Shown piece after piece: positions 6,079 through 6,922 of a stretch of 6,922 nucleotides of DNA. The notes under the pieces were generated by a model. That model did no database searches and was not told the origin of the DNA. It worked only from the letters and a program-made list of their open reading frames with translations. Location of the stretch: contig JAICQC010000254.1 in the NCBI GenBank assembly GCA_025938055.1, forward strand, positions 1-6,922, written 5' to 3'. The number at the start of each line of letters is the position of its first letter. The stretch's first letter is position 1. Source of the stretch: Anaerolineales bacterium. GTDB lineage: Bacteria > Chloroflexota > Anaerolineae > Anaerolineales > Villigracilaceae. The translations under genes and the position numbers were made by a program.

Positions 6079-6200
6079 CATTTGTTATTCCGTCCTGTTC
6101 ATTGATCCGGGAAAATCTTTTGTCTGGAAAGCGGGCCTGCGACTGGATTAAGCTGTAAAGACAAGCAGCAGCCTGAAAGGATTTGAAGGTGGACGACGGC

Positions 6201-6422
6201 ATGAAGCACAGCGATTTCAAAATCGGCGGGGAATTCATGTGCAGCGGCAAAAGGTGGCGCTGCACCGATATAGGGACCCGAACTGTGATTGCTGTCTGCC
6301 TTGACGATCATCCCCATGATCCAAGCTGGTACAACGGTCCGCCTTACGCCGTGGCGGAATCGGTTTTCGATGAATACGATCAGGAAGCATGCGAGCCGGT
6401 TGGCACAGATGATCCTCAATAG
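6201..6422 (+). CDS. Conserved small accessory protein (73 aa), function unknown
   Basis: The ATG at 6201 is preferred; a TTG (6183) and a GTG (6189) lie in frame upstream. It has GAAGGTGG about eight bases ahead, and the product then begins M-K-H-S-D-F-K-I-G-G-E-F, as I recall for this family in rhizobial and related accessory DNA. Key blocks are F-x-C-x-G-x-R-W-R-C-T-D-I-G-T-R (12-27), D-P-S-W-Y-N-G-P-P-Y-A-V-A-E (41-54) and V-F-D-E-Y-D-x-E-A-C (56-65). Three or four cysteines and a beta-rich pattern suggest a compact fold, perhaps SH3-like. No role is established. Remembered relatives carry a longer loop between the V-C-L-D block and D-P-S-W, so this copy looks shortened there. Its presence fits mobile-element cargo. 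Confidence 0.65.
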   Translation: MKHSDFKIGGEFMCSGKRWRCTDIGTRTVIAVCLDDHPHDPSWYNGPPYAVAESVFDEYDQEACEPVGTDDPQ

Positions 6423-6544
6423 AGGGTACGATTTTGCTTAGAAAGCAGGTCAGTGATTTGATGTCGCACATTGCGATATCAACACAGGAAAGCGGGCGAA
6501 TTCCTCCTTGATTTCGCTGATCGGCTCCGGTGACTACGACAAGG

Positions 6545-6601
6545 TGACAAATAAGCTGGAAGAGAGGTGACATTTATCGTGAAAAGTTACAATCAATGAC
6601 A
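6545..6601. repeat. Three TGACA direct repeats at the GC drop, candidate transposon end
   Basis: TGACA occurs at 6545-6549, 6568-6572 and 6597-6601, the first two as GGTGACA followed by A/T-rich triplets. Read on the minus strand the array begins TGTCA, the type of terminus used by Tn7/Tn5053/Mu-related elements, whose ends carry several spaced transposase sites. The array lies where GC content falls sharply. The other element end is outside the window, so this remains a hypothesis. The stretch 6423-6647 has no convincing gene. Confidence 0.35.
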
Positions 6602-6647
6602 TGGCAATGATTGATAAGATAAATTATGAATAATAATGGATTTAGGT

Positions 6648-6703
6648 CAGCGAAAGCTTCCGGTTAAGGTATTTCCAGCGAAAGCATTCGGCTCAGTTAT
6701 TTC
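6648..6703. repeat. Imperfect 28-bp tandem repeat, two copies
   Basis: Copy 1 (6648-6675) and copy 2 (6676-6703) both begin CAGCGAAAGC and end TATTTC, with 23 of 28 bases identical. A third partial copy, CAGC, starts at 6704. The second copy contains the stop codon of the minus-strand frame that follows. Similar short direct arrays with internal CGAAAG are seen at the ends of some insertion sequences (IS21-type), so transposase-binding sites are possible. Confidence 0.7.
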
Positions 6704-6922
6704 CAGCCATACTCGTCATTGACTTTTCTAAAGACCTCTTCAAGCGTATCACCTACGATAGTTCCTGCGGGCTCATTTTGGAGCCATACTTCTTCTTTGA
6801 ATTTTCCGTTTGACCATGCTTCGGCAGCTCTTTTATAAGAGTCAATTGCAAATGCATCCTGTTCTTCCCTGCTGATCTTATATTCCGTAGCACATAATTC
6901 TGCACAACTTCCCATGTGCTTA
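6697..6922 (-). CDS. Thiolase (acetyl-CoA acetyltransferase-like) fragment joined to an unrelated tail
   Basis: The frame is open at the right edge, so the N-terminal part of the gene lies outside. From 6922 to about 6787 it encodes [12 protein letters not shown], then [18 protein letters not shown], then G-K-F-K-E-E-V. This is the conserved region after the thiolase active-site Cys domain, in the style of Bacteroidetes acetyl-CoA acetyltransferases. A real thiolase would go on with V-P-V and over 150 more residues including the catalytic His and Cys. Instead a 29-residue tail I do not recognise follows (W-L-Q-N-E-P-A-G ... N-D-E-Y-G-W-K) and stops at 6697, inside the tandem repeat. The frame cannot encode a working thiolase. 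An insertion, rearrangement or assembly join near 6787 would explain it. The GC content is well below that of the rest of the window. Confidence 0.6.
   Translation of the reverse strand, partial: KHMGSCAELCATEYKISREEQDAFAIDSYKRAAEAWSNGKFKEEVWLQNEPAGTIVGDTLEEVFRKVNDEYGWK

Noticed and set aside
4751..6080. Integron attC-like cores (GCTTAAC at 4757-4763, GTTAACA at 6076-6082) between small plus-strand ORFs
   Set aside because: No matching pair of core and inverse-core sites at attC spacing is present, and the minus-strand gene at 4759 breaks the cassette pattern.
6423..6569. Possible gene relic ending in S-G-D-Y-D-K-V-T-N-K-L-E-E-R
   Set aside because: There are only ~37 codons between stops and no start codon or recognisable family. 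I could not separate a decayed gene from chance.

Overview
The window looks like an accessory region from a GC-rich proteobacterium, most probably an alphaproteobacterium. The evidence is the high-GC codon use, a DUF1612/HTH_13-type protein and a small W-R-C-T-D-I-G-T-R family protein that I associate with alphaproteobacterial accessory DNA. No housekeeping gene anchors it to a genus. The last ~330 bases are different: they are AT-rich (about 36% GC by hand count over 6601-6700) and hold a thiolase fragment of a style I associate with Bacteroidetes.

Layout. (1) 1-1645, plus strand: the C-terminal part of a TniA/Mu-type DDE transposase, then one base later a TniB/TnsC-like AAA+ ATPase. The ATPase is split by a one-base frameshift at about 1270-1273, between Walker B and the sensor region, so the transposition machinery is probably broken unless this is a sequencing error. 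No TniQ follows. (2) 1652-3168, minus strand: a small operon with a good promoter (45-aa ribbon-helix-helix protein, then a DUF551-like 106-aa protein), and upstream of it a 302-aa serine recombinase that could act as the element's resolvase. (3) 3169-3443: a divergent intergenic region with inverted repeats, a possible operator or recombination site. (4) 3444-4466, plus strand: a DUF1612/HTH_13 protein. (5) 4471-6422: small accessory genes. Two are convergent, overlapping paralogues (58 and 57 aa) whose stop codons share a TTAA. The others are a 78-aa ribbon-helix-helix regulator with repeats at its start, a 179-aa protein of unknown function and a 73-aa conserved small protein. (6) 6423-6922: no intact gene up to the thiolase fragment. 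This part holds three TGACA repeats, the drop in GC, a 28-bp imperfect tandem repeat and the edge of the thiolase-like reading frame.

Reading: this is most simply a degenerate Tn5053/Tn402-like (TniA/TniB) element with a serine resolvase and a cargo of small regulators. Its far end may lie where composition changes near 6600. The most unusual items are the convergent paralogue pair, the AACGTAT motif shared by two promoter regions, and the repeat-rich, compositionally abrupt right edge. I see no tRNA, rRNA, CRISPR array or replication origin.
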